Part shown: positions 1 through 9,854 of the stretch, piece after piece
How positions within the stretch are numbered: the first letter of the stretch is position 1
Layout: each line of letters starts with the position of its first letter
Source: Lycorma delicatula
Lineage: Eukaryota > Arthropoda > Insecta > Hemiptera > Fulgoridae
Length of the DNA stretch: 64,000 bases
Direction: 5' to 3'
Assembly (NCBI RefSeq): GCF_047948215.1
Contig: NC_134460.1
Location: forward strand, 8,737,501-8,801,500
Program-made: the position numbers and the translations under genes
The notes under the pieces: model-generated
The model's database searches: none
Told to the model about the DNA's origin: nothing
The model's input: the letters and a program-made list of their open reading frames with translations, nothing else

Positions 1-616
1 ACACACTCAACACAACCTCAAATTGAGGTTATGCTGTCTGTTGACCTTAAATTGAGAGTAATACAAGAACGACTACATCAATCTTCATCAAATTTTCACA
101 TGCACAATTTCAGATAAATTAATACAGCATACTTAAATTTCAATGAGATTGATCAAGTAGTTTTGGAGGTATTCAAGCTATAAAATTTATACCATATATG
201 TGTATACATATCATCATCATAATCTTCACCATCATCATATATATATATACGATGCTGGTGAAGATGATGATATATAACTAAGGAATTTACACTTTCAATG
301 AATGAAATTTTCATATTCCTCTTACCTCAAAACGAAAAAAGAAACAATTTCGTCCCGAATCCCACCGCGCGACCGAAAATGATACAATATTTTTCTTCGA
401 AATGTCGATAAAAGAACAATTAAAGATTTGTCTAAACAATTAAGAAATTCACCAAAAATTTTATTTCTTGCACAGTTTTACCTTATTGTGCGCTGATCGA
501 ATTAAAAATGAAAGTTAAATTAAAGGATTATAATAAACAATGGTTCATTACTTAATAATTATCCTTACACGAGTTTAAAAGATAATTTTTTATGTTAAAT
601 TTATCATATGTAAAAA
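1..616. other. AT-rich DNA, no gene seen
   Basis: No coding frame or known repeat is recognised. The stretch holds two small inverted repeats: a 17-nt palindrome (aacctcaaattgaggtt, 14-30) and a larger imperfect hairpin at 209-274, listed separately. Confidence 0.5.
209..274. repeat. Imperfect inverted repeat built on GATGATGAAGATGATG-like sequence
   Basis: The left arm (209-234, tatcatcatc...tcttcacc) is the reverse complement of the right arm (254-274, ggtgaagatgatgatata), apart from a four-base insertion in the left arm. A short AT run and an odd spacer form the loop. It could fold as a hairpin in RNA or DNA, but the simple-sequence composition makes a chance or microsatellite origin plausible. 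Confidence 0.5.
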
Positions 617-768
617 ATGGAGATTTTAAATCATTCATATATTTCATTCTTACAAATGCAATTTCTGAATGTAACGGAATCGATCGCAAGTATGTTAGGA
701 AATGTTTTATCCCCATATAACGCAGAATCTGAACATTTTTTCCGCTGCTGGATCTTTTTAATCGAGAG
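617..768 (+). CDS. Possible first coding exon, unrecognised
   Basis: An ATG at 617 in a favourable A-rich context (taaaaaATGG) opens a frame of 50 codons plus two bases. The frame stays open up to a perfect splice-donor match, GAG|GTAAGT, with the GT at 769-770. The predicted peptide starts MEILNHSYISFLQMQ and ends FFRCWIFLIER; I recognise no domain, and no matching downstream exon was found. A chance open frame of this length is not rare in such DNA, so this is only a candidate exon. A pseudogene exon or pure coincidence are the alternatives. Confidence 0.12.
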
Positions 769-1147
769 GTAAGTATTTATGCTTACTTCGGGTGTTAAGT
801 TTATATTGTTTTAGGAGGATGTGAGGATTTAAGAGGATTGGAATTGCGTCCCGATTTTTTTTTTTTAGATTGTAAATATGATAAAACTTGATTAAGGTCA
901 TTTCCTGGTAGAGTTGCAGAATTTTGGCGTCATTTTCTTGGCGTAATTCCTTTTCAGTCCCTGTTCTTCAGGCCTTTCGGTCTAGCAGGAGTACATTGGT
1001 GGAGCCCTAGTTTAGTAGAGTGTAATGATAAAACATGCTCTTTCTCCGCGAAAGGAGTCGCATACAATGGCTGAAGGCGTTGCATTTTAATATTTTAAAG
1101 TGAAAGTCGGGGAACCTAGGATTTGGAGACTTTTCTTCTTCTTCGTC
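769..1147. other. Unannotated, no gene seen
   Basis: This stretch follows the candidate donor site and includes an oligo-T run at 851-863. No coding frame or known repeat is recognised up to the SINE insertion. Confidence 0.4.
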
Positions 1148-1157
1148 TTCTGGTAGT

Positions 1158-1329
1158 CTTTTTTTCTTTTTTTTTTAACCTCCGGATCCGCAGTTAAGTT
1201 ATTTTTTCCGCAAAGGATGAGATGAATATTTTGTAACGTGTGTGAAAAATGCCATGCCTGACCGGGATTCGAACCTAGCACCTCCAGGTGAAAGGCCGGA
1301 CGCTACCACTCGCGCTATGGAGACCGGCT
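1158..1329 (-). mobile_element. tRNA-derived SINE (family SINE1), full length
   Basis: Read on the minus strand, the element starts with a tRNA-like head. It has an A box (gcgcgagtggtagcg), a canonical B box (ggttcgaatcc), a short unique body (catggcatttttcacac), the 3' module ending ggatccggaggtt, and a poly-A tail, seen as poly-T on the plus strand from 1159. It is flanked by the direct repeat ttctggtagt at 1148-1157 and 1331-1340, the hallmark of target-primed reverse transcription. SINEs of this type are transcribed by RNA polymerase III from the internal boxes and mobilised by a LINE. Four more copies lie in the window, at 12961, 16343, 43929 and 61665. Confidence 0.9.
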
Positions 1330-1340
1330 ATTCTGGTAGT

Positions 1341-2825
1341 TTTTTTTTTCTACCCGACCGGATATCCAATTAACTATACTCAGTCGGGGAGAGTGTCCTT
1401 TTACTCTCAAAGGAGGCGTCCCCCACCCGCCGGCTATACGTACGGCACGGCAGGTTGCCCTCCCCGGTCTCGGATCTTTTGTTTTACATTGCCTGCCTCT
1501 AATCCTCCGCTTTAGAGCCAAGGTCCGTCTATGCCGACCCCCAGCGCCTCAGCAGGGAACCGGGACTCGGTCTTTACGCCTTTGGCCTCTAATCGACAGC
1601 GCCGACCCCACAAAGAGCCTAGGCTCCCGCAGGGACGACCCCGCCGACCGGGACTTGGTCTTTTATTTTAACCCAAACTCAAACTCCCCTGGAGTTCACC
1701 CCCTTCTCAGGTACCCGCACACCAAGGCGTACAGGCCCTCCATGGAGTGACTGTCCGCCCTACCCTACTGTTAATACTCCCATTCTTCTGTCTTCATCCT
1801 CTTTGGCCCGCAGGACCTCCCCGGCGAACCTGCGGAACCATTCTCAGTTCTCATTGTTGTACCCCAACCAGTTTATGAGATTTTCTGGTGTAAGACCATT
1901 AATTACTATTTGACCTCTGTTAACGGCCCATCTTGGACATATGAACAACGTATGTTCGGCATCGTCGTTCTCTGGACAATAGATGCACTGCGGGGTGGCT
2001 CTCTTCCCGATCCTATACAGATACTGACCGAAAGAGCCGTGCCCCGACAGTAATTGTGTCATGTAAAAATTGACATCTCCGAGTCTATTGTTATTCCAGG
2101 TTTTAATATTAGGGATTAGGCGTCTGGTCCATTCTCCCACTCTGGACCCTGCCCACTCTTCTTGCCATTCTTGTTCTATAATCCCTTCCATCTCTTCTTT
2201 CGACATACCGCTGTGTCTGAGGGTTCTGACTTTTATCTGAAGGTCTATGGGTAGGACCCCGGTCAGTACGCACAGCGCGTAATACGATACCGTACAGTAA
2301 CTAGCAGCTACACGCAGCAATGCCAGTCTATGGACACTTCTCAACTTCTTTTTATTTCGCTGTATGTTCATTGCCGCTCCCCATATGGGAGCCGCATACA
2401 GTACCGCCGAAGTGATAACCGCGGTTATCAATCTTCGAATTACCATTTTAGGTGTGCCGTGGTTTTGAAATAATCCTCTTAATCCCTTTACAACAGGAGT
2501 AACTCTCCCACAAATCATATCAATATGCTTGCTGAACCTTAAACTTTTGTCCAGAAGTACCCCCAAGTATTTTGTTTCTTTTACTTCATCGATTCTCTGT
2601 CCTCTGATATTTAGATTCACACTTCTTAATGGTCTTCTACCCGAGAGGACCAGGCAACAGGATTTATTAGGAGCTATTTCTAATTTGTTATCCTCCATCC
2701 ATTCATCTATTGTTCTAAGCGCTTGGTTTGCCTTGTTCTCCAGTTCATTAATATCTCTGTCTTCTACTAATATTGCCTTCTACTGTACTAATCTAATCTA
2801 ACCTACTAATCTGTCTTCTACTAAT
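1341..2825 (-). mobile_element. R1-like non-LTR retrotransposon, 5'-truncated
   Basis: The minus-strand element ends in poly-A (poly-T at 1341-1349). It contains about 500 bp of GC-rich 3' UTR and the C-terminal part of its second ORF. It is bounded by attctggtagt at 1330-1340 and 2826-2836. The 5' junction is ragged: the segment 2780-2825 holds a partial duplication of cttctactaatatt, as if DNA was filled in at the end of reverse transcription. Its base composition is clearly richer in GC than its surroundings. Confidence 0.85.
1844..2779 (-). CDS. R1-like reverse transcriptase ORF2, C-terminal part
   Basis: The frame is open from the 5' truncation (stop at 2780-2782) to TGA near 1844. The preserved protein begins after the catalytic palm. 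It has the thumb region with KYLGVLLDKSLRFSKHI and AVLYAAPIWG. It ends with a zinc-knuckle-like CIYCPENDDAEHTLFIC (C-x2-C-x7-H-x4-C), which is typical of R1/jockey-group ORF2 C termini. Reverse transcriptase motifs A to C (the YADD block) and the endonuclease are missing because of 5' truncation, so the copy cannot be autonomous. No internal stop or frameshift is seen in the remaining part. There is no start codon of its own; the first ATG (2698) is internal to the family protein. Family-level placement in R1 is inferred from the C-terminal layout. Confidence 0.8.
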   Translation of the reverse strand, partial: KAILVEDRDINELENKANQALRTIDEWMEDNKLEIAPNKSCCLVLSGRRPLRSVNLNIRGQRIDEVKETKYLGVLLDKSLRFSKHIDMICGRVTPVVKGLRGLFQNHGTPKMVIRRLITAVITSAVLYAAPIWGAAMNIQRNKKKLRSVHRLALLRVAASYCTVSYYALCVLTGVLPIDLQIKVRTLRHSGMSKEEMEGIIEQEWQEEWAGSRVGEWTRRLIPNIKTWNNNRLGDVNFYMTQLLSGHGSFGQYLYRIGKRATPQCIYCPENDDAEHTLFICPRWAVNRGQIVINGLTPENLINWLGYNNEN

Positions 2826-2836
2826 ATTCTGGTAGT

Positions 2837-3184
2837 CTGGGCTGTGTTAACCCTACTTTCATGTGACGGTTTTCTTGCTTCATTCTTTTTAACCTGACTC
2901 TTCGTGTTTATTGGTTGTAATTATTTACAAGCGGTAACCTCATAAGTTCTGTCACCCCTGAAAAGGGCTCAAAGCTGAGAGTGCAAGTATCTTCTTTTTT
3001 TCCCGTCGGACGGCTGCTGAACATCTTCTTGGTCTTTTATTGCGTTGTCCGGTGTGCTTCTTCATTTAAGAGAAAAGGAATCGGTTGGGAGAATTTAGGA
3101 TTAGGTATTACGTATCAGCAATCCCATAAGAAAGTCTGTCAACCAAATATACATAAAAGTTTAATCGTTTTTTTTTTTAAACAC
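2837..3184. other. Unannotated spacer
   Basis: This is the target DNA between the R1-like LINE and LINE-A copy 1. It is somewhat richer in GC than average, with no recognisable gene or repeat. Confidence 0.4.
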
Positions 3185-3195
3185 ACGTGTAACCA

Positions 3196-4941
3196 CGGTA
3201 AACATTGGTAAAATAGACGGAGCATACAGGAAAGTTAAGGAAAATTTTGGGGTACATAAATTAAAATCTAATAATGTGTTAAACAAAGATGGTACACCTA
3301 TATATAATACGAAAGGTAAAGTCGATAGATGGGTGGAATATATTGAAGAGTTATACGGAGGAAATGAATTAGAAAATGGTTTTATAGAGGAAGAAGAGGA
3401 AGTTGAGGAGGATGAAATGGGAGAAACAATACTGAGATCTGAATTTAAGAGAGCATTAAAAGATTTAAATGGCAGAAAGGCTCCTGGAATAGACGGAATA
3501 CCTGTAGAATTACTGCGCAGTGCAGGGGAGGAGGCGATTGATAGATTATACAAACTGGTGTGTAATATTTATGAAAAAGGGGAATTTCCGTCAGACTTCA
3601 AAAAAAGTGTTATAGTTATGATGCCAAAGAAAGCAGGGGCAGATAAATGTGAAGAATATAGAACAATTAGTTTAACTAGTCATGCATCAAAAATCTTAAC
3701 TAGAATTTTATACAGAAGAATTGAGAGGAGAGTGGAAGAAGTGTTAGGAGAAGACCAATTTGGTTTCTGGAAAAGTATAGGGACAAGGGAAGCAATTTTA
3801 GGCCTCAGATTAATAGTAGAAGGAAGATTAAAGAAAAACAAACCGACATACTTGGCGTTTATAGACCTAGAAAAGGCTTTCGATAACGTAGATTGGAATA
3901 AAATTTTCAGCATTTTAAAAAAATTAGGGTTCAAATACAGAGATAGAAGAACAATTGCTAACATGTACAGGAACCAAACAGCAACAATAACAATTGAAGA
4001 ACATAAGAAAGAAGCCCTAATAAGAAAGGGAGTCCGACAAGGATGTTCCCTATCTCCGTTACTTTTTAATCTTTACATGGAACTAGCAGTTAATGAGGTT
4101 AAAGAACAATTTAGATTCGGAGTAACAGTACAAGGTGAAAAGATAAAGATGCTACGATTTGCTGATGATATAGTAATTCTAGCCGAGAGTAAAAAGGATT
4201 TAGAAGAAACAATGAACGGCATAGATGAAGTCCTACGCAAGAACTATCGCATGAAAATAAACAAGAACAAAACAAAAGTAATGAAATGTAGTAGAAATAA
4301 CAAAGATGGACCACTGAATGTGAAAATAGGAGGAGAAAAGATTATGGAGGTAGAAGAATTTTGTTATTTGGGAAGTACAGTTACTAAAGATGGACGAAGC
4401 AGGAGCGATATAAAATGCCGAATAGCACAAGCTAAACGAGCCTTCAGTAAGAAATATAATTTGTTTACATCAAAAATTAATTTAAATGTCAGGAAAAGAT
4501 TTTTGAAAGTGTATGTTTGGAGTGTCGCTTTATATGGAAGTGAAACTTGGACGATCGGAGTATCTGGGAAGAAAAGATTAGAAGCTTTTGAAATGCGGTG
4601 CTATAGGAGAATGTTAAAAATCAGATGGGTGGATAAAGTGACAAATGAAGAGGTATTGCGGCAAATAGATGAAGAAAGAAGCATTTGGAAAAATATAGTT
4701 AAAAGAAGAGACAGACTTATAGGCCACATACTAAGGCATCCTGGAATAGTCGCTTTAATATTGGAAGGACAGATAGAAGGGAAAAATTGTGTAGGCAGGC
4801 CACGTTTGGAGTATGTAAAACAAATTGTTGGGGATGTAGGATGTAGAGGGTATACTGAAATGAAACGACTAGCACTAGATAGGGAATCTTGGAGAGCTGC
4901 ATCAAACCAGTCAAATGACTGAAGACAAAAAAAAAAAAAAA
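3196..4941 (+). mobile_element. LINE-A copy 1, 5'-truncated, youngest-looking
   Basis: A non-LTR retrotransposon insertion bounded by the 11-bp direct repeat acgtgtaacca at 3185-3195 and 4942-4952. It ends with a conserved terminus (cagtcaaatgactgaagac) followed by an A-tail of about 17. Homology with copy 4 begins at gacggagcatacagg. The exact LINE clade is not certain from sequence alone. Confidence 0.92.
3198..4922 (+). CDS. LINE-A reverse transcriptase (ORF2 fragment), open frame
   Basis: This encodes the reverse transcriptase that copies element RNA into a nicked chromosomal target. The frame is open from the truncated 5' end to TGA at 4920-4922. Numbering from the GTG at 3276, an acidic linker (EEEEEVEEDE) is followed by RKAPGIDGIPVELL, motif A FIDLEKAFD (Asp197), GVRQGCSLSPLLF (from residue 252) and the catalytic FADD (Asp297, Asp298). 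The thumb-like part includes EEFCYLGSTVTKDGR and WSVALYGSETWTIG, and the tail IGHILRHPG and GRPRLEYVKQI. The N-terminal apurinic endonuclease is absent, so the copy is not autonomous. One oddity is FGFWKS where copies 2 and 4 have FGFRK. There is no genuine start codon; the frame simply begins at the truncation. Confidence 0.9.
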   Translation, partial: VNIGKIDGAYRKVKENFGVHKLKSNNVLNKDGTPIYNTKGKVDRWVEYIEELYGGNELENGFIEEEEEVEEDEMGETILRSEFKRALKDLNGRKAPGIDGIPVELLRSAGEEAIDRLYKLVCNIYEKGEFPSDFKKSVIVMMPKKAGADKCEEYRTISLTSHASKILTRILYRRIERRVEEVLGEDQFGFWKSIGTREAILGLRLIVEGRLKKNKPTYLAFIDLEKAFDNVDWNKIFSILKKLGFKYRDRRTIANMYRNQTATITIEEHKKEALIRKGVRQGCSLSPLLFNLYMELAVNEVKEQFRFGVTVQGEKIKMLRFADDIVILAESKKDLEETMNGIDEVLRKNYRMKINKNKTKVMKCSRNNKDGPLNVKIGGEKIMEVEEFCYLGSTVTKDGRSRSDIKCRIAQAKRAFSKKYNLFTSKINLNVRKRFLKVYVWSVALYGSETWTIGVSGKKRLEAFEMRCYRRMLKIRWVDKVTNEEVLRQIDEERSIWKNIVKRRDRLIGHILRHPGIVALILEGQIEGKNCVGRPRLEYVKQIVGDVGCRGYTEMKRLALDRESWRAASNQSND

Positions 4942-4952
4942 ACGTGTAACCA

Positions 4953-5489
4953 ATAAAGGTTTGGGGGGAACGCGAGGCAAAAATGGTGTCCCTGTCACTT
5001 TATTGGCTGTTGTTCTTTTAGAAATACATGAAACAAACAAAGTTAAAGAGAAGATTTTCCTAACACGAATGTCCCTATCTCAAGTTCTGAGTACAAACAT
5101 CAGCGTAAATTTCACTGTGGTTGAAGCAGAATTTTTAATTTATTTATGTAGTTTTTAAGATAAATTATCAAAAATAAATATTTAATAAATTAAACTAGAT
5201 TTGTATATTAATGAGGAACAGTCGTTACAAAAAAAAAATATATTATTTTAAATTGGTCGACATAAAACTTTGGAATTTTATATATCATAAGAAGTACTTT
5301 CATCGTACTGTTGCTCAATTTCCTACGACGACTATGCATCAAGTAAAAAATAAGAATGACAAAAACTACCCTCTAGCTTTATTCAAAGAATTTTATGTGG
5401 AGGCAGTTGGAGATGTTAATCAAAATACTGGACAACCCAAGCACGTGTATGTATATACATCTTCCAGAAATTTCTACAACTGTTTTTAA
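4953..5489. other. Unannotated AT-rich spacer
   Basis: No supported gene. Short frames here are not backed by any recognisable motif. The RepB element begins at its right edge. Confidence 0.4.
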
Positions 5490-5496
5490 TTTTTTT

Positions 5497-6141
5497 ACTT
5501 GTACGAAGTAAAGGAAGTATTGTGATCGCGAAAAATTTCAGTTTTCTGATTTCAACGAAAATATCAATTTTGACTAGTTTCGGTGTTACGTCTGTATGTA
5601 TCTCATATAACTCAAAAACTATTAGCCGTAGGATGTTGATTTTTGGATTTAGGACTGTTGTAACATCTAGTTGTACACCTCCCCTTTTGATTCCAATCAA
5701 CTTGACCAAAAAAGGCCAAAATTCAGAATTTTGATTTTGGACTTTTTCTTAACTGCGGTAATAAGCCCTCATTGAGAGCTTTTCAACGATATTTTCATAA
5801 GTGGTACTTATATTCATTGGTACCGGAGTTATAGCCAAATAGAATTTTAATTAATGAAATATTTTGATTTTACAAGGGGAAGGCACATCGGTTAGAATTC
5901 GCCTTCATTTTTTTTTAACTTTTTTTTAATTTATATATATCGATTAACTAATAATTGTTAACCTGTGATTGTAAAAAAAAATTACAATAAATAATAATTC
6001 GATAATAATAATAAAAAAAAAAATAATAATAATATGAAAAAAAATCAGAAGTTATTAATAAAATAAAATCTTAACGTACTTTTAAAAATGTGTATATATA
6101 ATTTAATAGGCGTACAAGGAAATCATGTGGTGTCCACATAC
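5497..6141 (+). mobile_element. RepB element, near full length (non-autonomous, TIR-like ends)
   Basis: This is a member of a family with six copies in the window. The 5' end carries an acttgtacg...aaggaagtattgtgatcgcg block and the 3' end runs aataggcgtacaagga, then a tail related to catgtggtgtccacat. The reverse complement of the 3' end matches the 5' end over about 13 bp (consensus acttccttgtacg), so the element has short terminal inverted repeats. The interior carries recognisable blocks (tttcggtgttacgtctgt, cataagtggtacttat, ggcacatcggttagaat) and A/T-rich tracts before the 3' end. No transposase is encoded. It is best read as a non-autonomous DNA element of unknown superfamily. Confidence 0.7.
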
Positions 6142-7405
6142 ATTTTTTTAACTCAGATGTTCATGTAACGACGGCTTTTTAAAAAACCCTGATACTAATT
6201 TTTTGGCCGAATACTACATTTTCCCTTAATAGCTGTTGCAACGGCAGTAAAGCTATTGTCGTAAAAGTAAAAATCAATTAAGGACCAAAATTTATTAAAT
6301 TTTACCACAAACTATAATTTACTTTATTAAAGCAATTTTGTGGAAGAAATTCCCAAAATACTTCAGTCAGATATATTAGTTCGTATATATTAGACATTAA
6401 AATAGTTTATAGAAAATCAGAGCAAACTATTGAAAAGTCAAAAATGAATATATTCTAACATAAAAACAATTTATAAAACGTTTAAATTCTGATTAACAAT
6501 AACACAAGTTTAATTGTTCCAAATATCTTTGTTTTATTATGTACAAACCAGTTAAATGTTTTAGAGAATGGTGAATCTCAAAGGGTTACATAGTAAAACG
6601 ATAGCGTAGTTGTTCATACAATCAAAACAAGCAGTATTATAAGGTAATATCGCACCAATTAATTAGTAACAAACTTCAAACTAACTGATAACAGTGCACT
6701 ATAAGGGAATTTATAACTTAAATTATTAGTTTACCACGAATCTAATTAAACAATACTTTAATTAACTAATTAGTTGATTGTTAATATATAGGTATGTCAA
6801 ATAATTTTGTAGTCAGTAATTTTACATCTCATTTACTTTTATTACTTGATTGCAGAGAGAGGTTTATGATAAATCTTATCTGTATGTCCGACAATTCTTC
6901 CTGTGGAACAAATTATCTTACTGTGCTGACAAATGATTAAAATCAAGTAAGATACAAGAATAGTAAATAGTTGCTTTCTCAGATACTGATGATGTCATTT
7001 TATTGCGTAGATTTTTGATAATCAGCGTGAATATAACTAAGGTAAACGGTAACTGTTACAACCGAATATACAATAGTACATTTGGATATGTGAAGAATGC
7101 ATCTCTCTGAATTATAAAAAGCCAGGAAAGTTCTTGTTCTCGAGTATGGCTATTCCCCTTTTAATTGTGATAAAATTATATAATATGTGGCATAAATATA
7201 TAACAAAAAGTATGAATCACTTATTCCAAGTCAATAAATTTAAACGTTTTTTTTAAGCAAAATTGATAAAAATAGCTGTATTTTTAGTAGTAAAAAAAAA
7301 ACTCATTTTTTTCTGTCTTTAGTACTCTGTAGCTCTACATTAGAAAATAATATGCAGAATACGGTAACGTGTGCATTTTTTTTTTTTTTTGGTTACAGGG
7401 ATGAT
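6142..7405. other. AT-rich spacer, nothing recognised
   Basis: No coding frame, RNA gene or known repeat is seen. It contains mononucleotide runs, including a long T tract at 7377-7391 just before the SINE2 copy. Confidence 0.5.
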
Positions 7406-7409
7406 ACAG

Positions 7410-7660
7410 GGGCGAACGCGTCTTCCAAAATCAGCTGATTTGTAAGTCGAGTGTTCCAGCGTTCAAGTCCTAGTAAAGTCAGTATTTTTACAATGATTTG
7501 AATACTAGATCGTGGATACCGGTGTTCTTTGGTGGTTGAGTTTTAATTAACCATACATCTTAGGAATGGTCGAACTGAGACTGTACAAGACTTATACATT
7601 TCATTTACATTCATACATAACATCCTCCTTCATCCTCTGATGTAATACATTACGGGAGTT
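7410..7660 (+). mobile_element. SINE2 copy, diverged
   Basis: It retains the diagnostic SINE2 body: aatcagctgattt, the B-box-like gttcaagtcctag, gaatactagatcgtgg, ataccggtgttctttggtgg and a decayed 3' module (atcctctgatgtaatac). The first bases of the tRNA-like head are degraded (ggggcgaacgcg) and the A-tail is lost. No clear target-site duplication was found. Confidence 0.8.
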
Positions 7661-7664
7661 CCAG

Positions 7665-7900
7665 ATTTTAGGCATTTTTTGGACATTTTTGGCCTAGTAA
7701 AATTTTACGATTAGAAAAGCCGTAAAATGTTGAAATTTTAGAGTTTTTATTTTTCATTGTACATACAAGATACATAAGTACGTACAGACATTACGCCGAA
7801 ACTAGTCAAAATGGATTCAGCGATGGGTAGCTAGTCAAAATGGATATTTCCGTTGAAATCTGAAGACCGAAATTTTTGGGATTACAATACTTAAGTACAT
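7665..7900 (-). mobile_element. RepB 5' fragment, degraded
   Basis: Reverse-oriented RepB sequence. cgccgaaactagtcaaaatgg and gatatttccgttgaaatctga match the 5' interior of the full copies at 5497 and 56737. The left part is strongly diverged and no terminal hairpin survives. Confidence 0.6.
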
Positions 7901-8146
7901 AAAAGTAAAGAACGGACTAATTAATTTACTAAAATTAGGTTTGCATAGTTAAAAACACACATTTTTACGAAACAAAAATGTAAAATTTCTCCAAAATTAA
8001 TTATTCTTACATTAATGATTAATCGAAAAATATGACGCAAATAATTATTTAATAAAAAAAATTTTTAACAATATTTTGTAATAAAATTTTGTTTATAATT
8101 ACAAATGTGACGTGTTGTTGTACACGTAATGTCAAATTAATCTGCT

Positions 8147-9705
8147 TCTTTTTTTTTTGTCTTCAGTCATTTGACTGGTTTGATGCAGCTCTCCAAGATT
8201 CCCTATCTATGCTAGTCGTTTCATTTCAGTATACCCTCTACATCCTACATCCCCAACAATTTGTTTTACATACTCCAAACGTGGCCTGCCTACACAATTT
8301 TTCCCTTCTACCTGTCCTTCCAATATTAAAGCGACTATTCCAGGATGCCTTAGTATGTGGCCTATAAGTCTGCCTCTTCTTTTAACTATATTTTTCCAAA
8401 TGCTTCTTTCTTCATCTATTTCCCGCAATACCTTTTCATTTGTCACTTTATCCACCCATCTGATTTTTAAAATTCTCCTATAGCACCACATTTCAAAAGC
8501 TTCTAATCTTTTCTTCTCACATTTCCTGACATTTAAATTAATTTTTGATGTAAACAAATTATATTTCTTACTGAAGGCTCGTTTAGCTTGTGCTATTCGG
8601 CATTTTATATCGCTCCTGCTTCGTCCATCTTTAGTAATTTTACTTCCCAAATAACAAAATTCTTCTACCTCCATAATCTTTTCTCCTCCTATTTTCACAT
8701 TCAGCGGTCCATCTTTGTTATTTCTACTACATTTCATTACTTTTGTTTTGTTCTTGTTTATTTTCATGCGATAGTTCTTGCGTAGGATTTCATCTATGCC
8801 GTTCATTGTTTCTTCTAAATCCTTTTTACTCTCGGCTAGAATTACTATATCATCAGCAAATCGTAGCATCTTTATCTTTTCACCTTGTACTGTTACTCCG
8901 AATCTAAATTGTTCTTTAACATCATTAACTGCTAGTTCCATGTAAAGATTAAAAAGTAACGGAGATAGGGAACATCCTTGTCGGACTCCCTTTCTTATTA
9001 GGGCTTCTTTCTTATGTTCTTCAATTGTTATTGTTGCTGTTTGGTTCCTGTACATGTTAGCGATTGTTCTTCTATCTCTGTATTTGAACCCTAATTTTTT
9101 TAAAATACTGAACATTTTATTCCAGTCTACGTTATCGAAAGCCTTTTCTAGGTCTATAAACGTATGTTGGTTTGTTTTTCTTTAATCTTCCTTCTACTAT
9201 TAATCTGAGGCCTAAAATTGCTTCCCTTGTCCCTATATTTTTCCTGAAACCAAATTGGTCTTCTCCTAACACTTCTTCCACTCTCCTCTCAATTCTTCTG
9301 TATAAAATTCTAGTTAAGATTTTTGATGCATGACTAGTTAAACTAATTGTTCTGTATTCTTCACATTTATCTGCCCCTGATTTCTTCGGTATCATTACTA
9401 TAACACTTTTTTTGAAGTCTGACGGAAATTCCCCTTTTTCATAAATATTACACACCAGTTTGTATAATCTATCAATCGCCTCCTCCCCTGCACTGCGCAG
9501 TAATTCTACAGGTATTCCGTCTATTCCAGGAGCCTTTCTGCCATTTAAATCTTTTAATGCTCTCTTAAATTCAGATCTCAGTATTGTTTCTCCCATTTCA
9601 TCCTCCTCAACTTCCTCTTCTTCCTCTATAACACCATTTTCTAATTCATTTCCTCCGTATAACTCTTCAATATATTCCACCCATCTATCGACTTTACCTT
9701 TCTTT
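8147..9705 (-). pseudogene. LINE-A copy 2, reverse transcriptase pseudogene
   Basis: Minus-strand LINE-A with the conserved 3' terminus and poly-A (poly-T at 8149-8158). The reverse transcriptase blocks are all present: GRKAPGIDGIPVE, FRKNIGTREA, GVRQGCSLSPLLF and LRFADDIVILAE. The frame is broken about 9165 by a small deletion next to motif A. About 22 residues are missing in frame after LNVRK, where the others have the YGSETW block. A second small deletion before the C terminus stops the frame at 8207. A weak 7-bp repeat (atctgct, 8140-8146 and 9722-9728) may be the target duplication. The 5' part is truncated upstream of VEYIEELYGG, so the endonuclease is missing. Confidence 0.88.
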
Positions 9706-9854
9706 CGACTTTACCTGCTTTATCTGCTATTTGAACTTTTTTTCATACTCAGTGAAGTGATGTTAGATTAAAGGCCCAATTCAAAAAAGAAAAACCTTTT
9801 CTATCATTTTCTGACGTGGAGTCACGTTAGGGAGAATAACACAGCTTAATATTA

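Noticed and set aside
3680..4430. Antisense open frames across the LINE-A copies (also at 8588, 14206, 20858, 28646, 36012, 45584 and 51209)
   Set aside because: They recur at the same place in every copy and are the mirror of the conserved reverse transcriptase codons; no independent motif or start context supports them.
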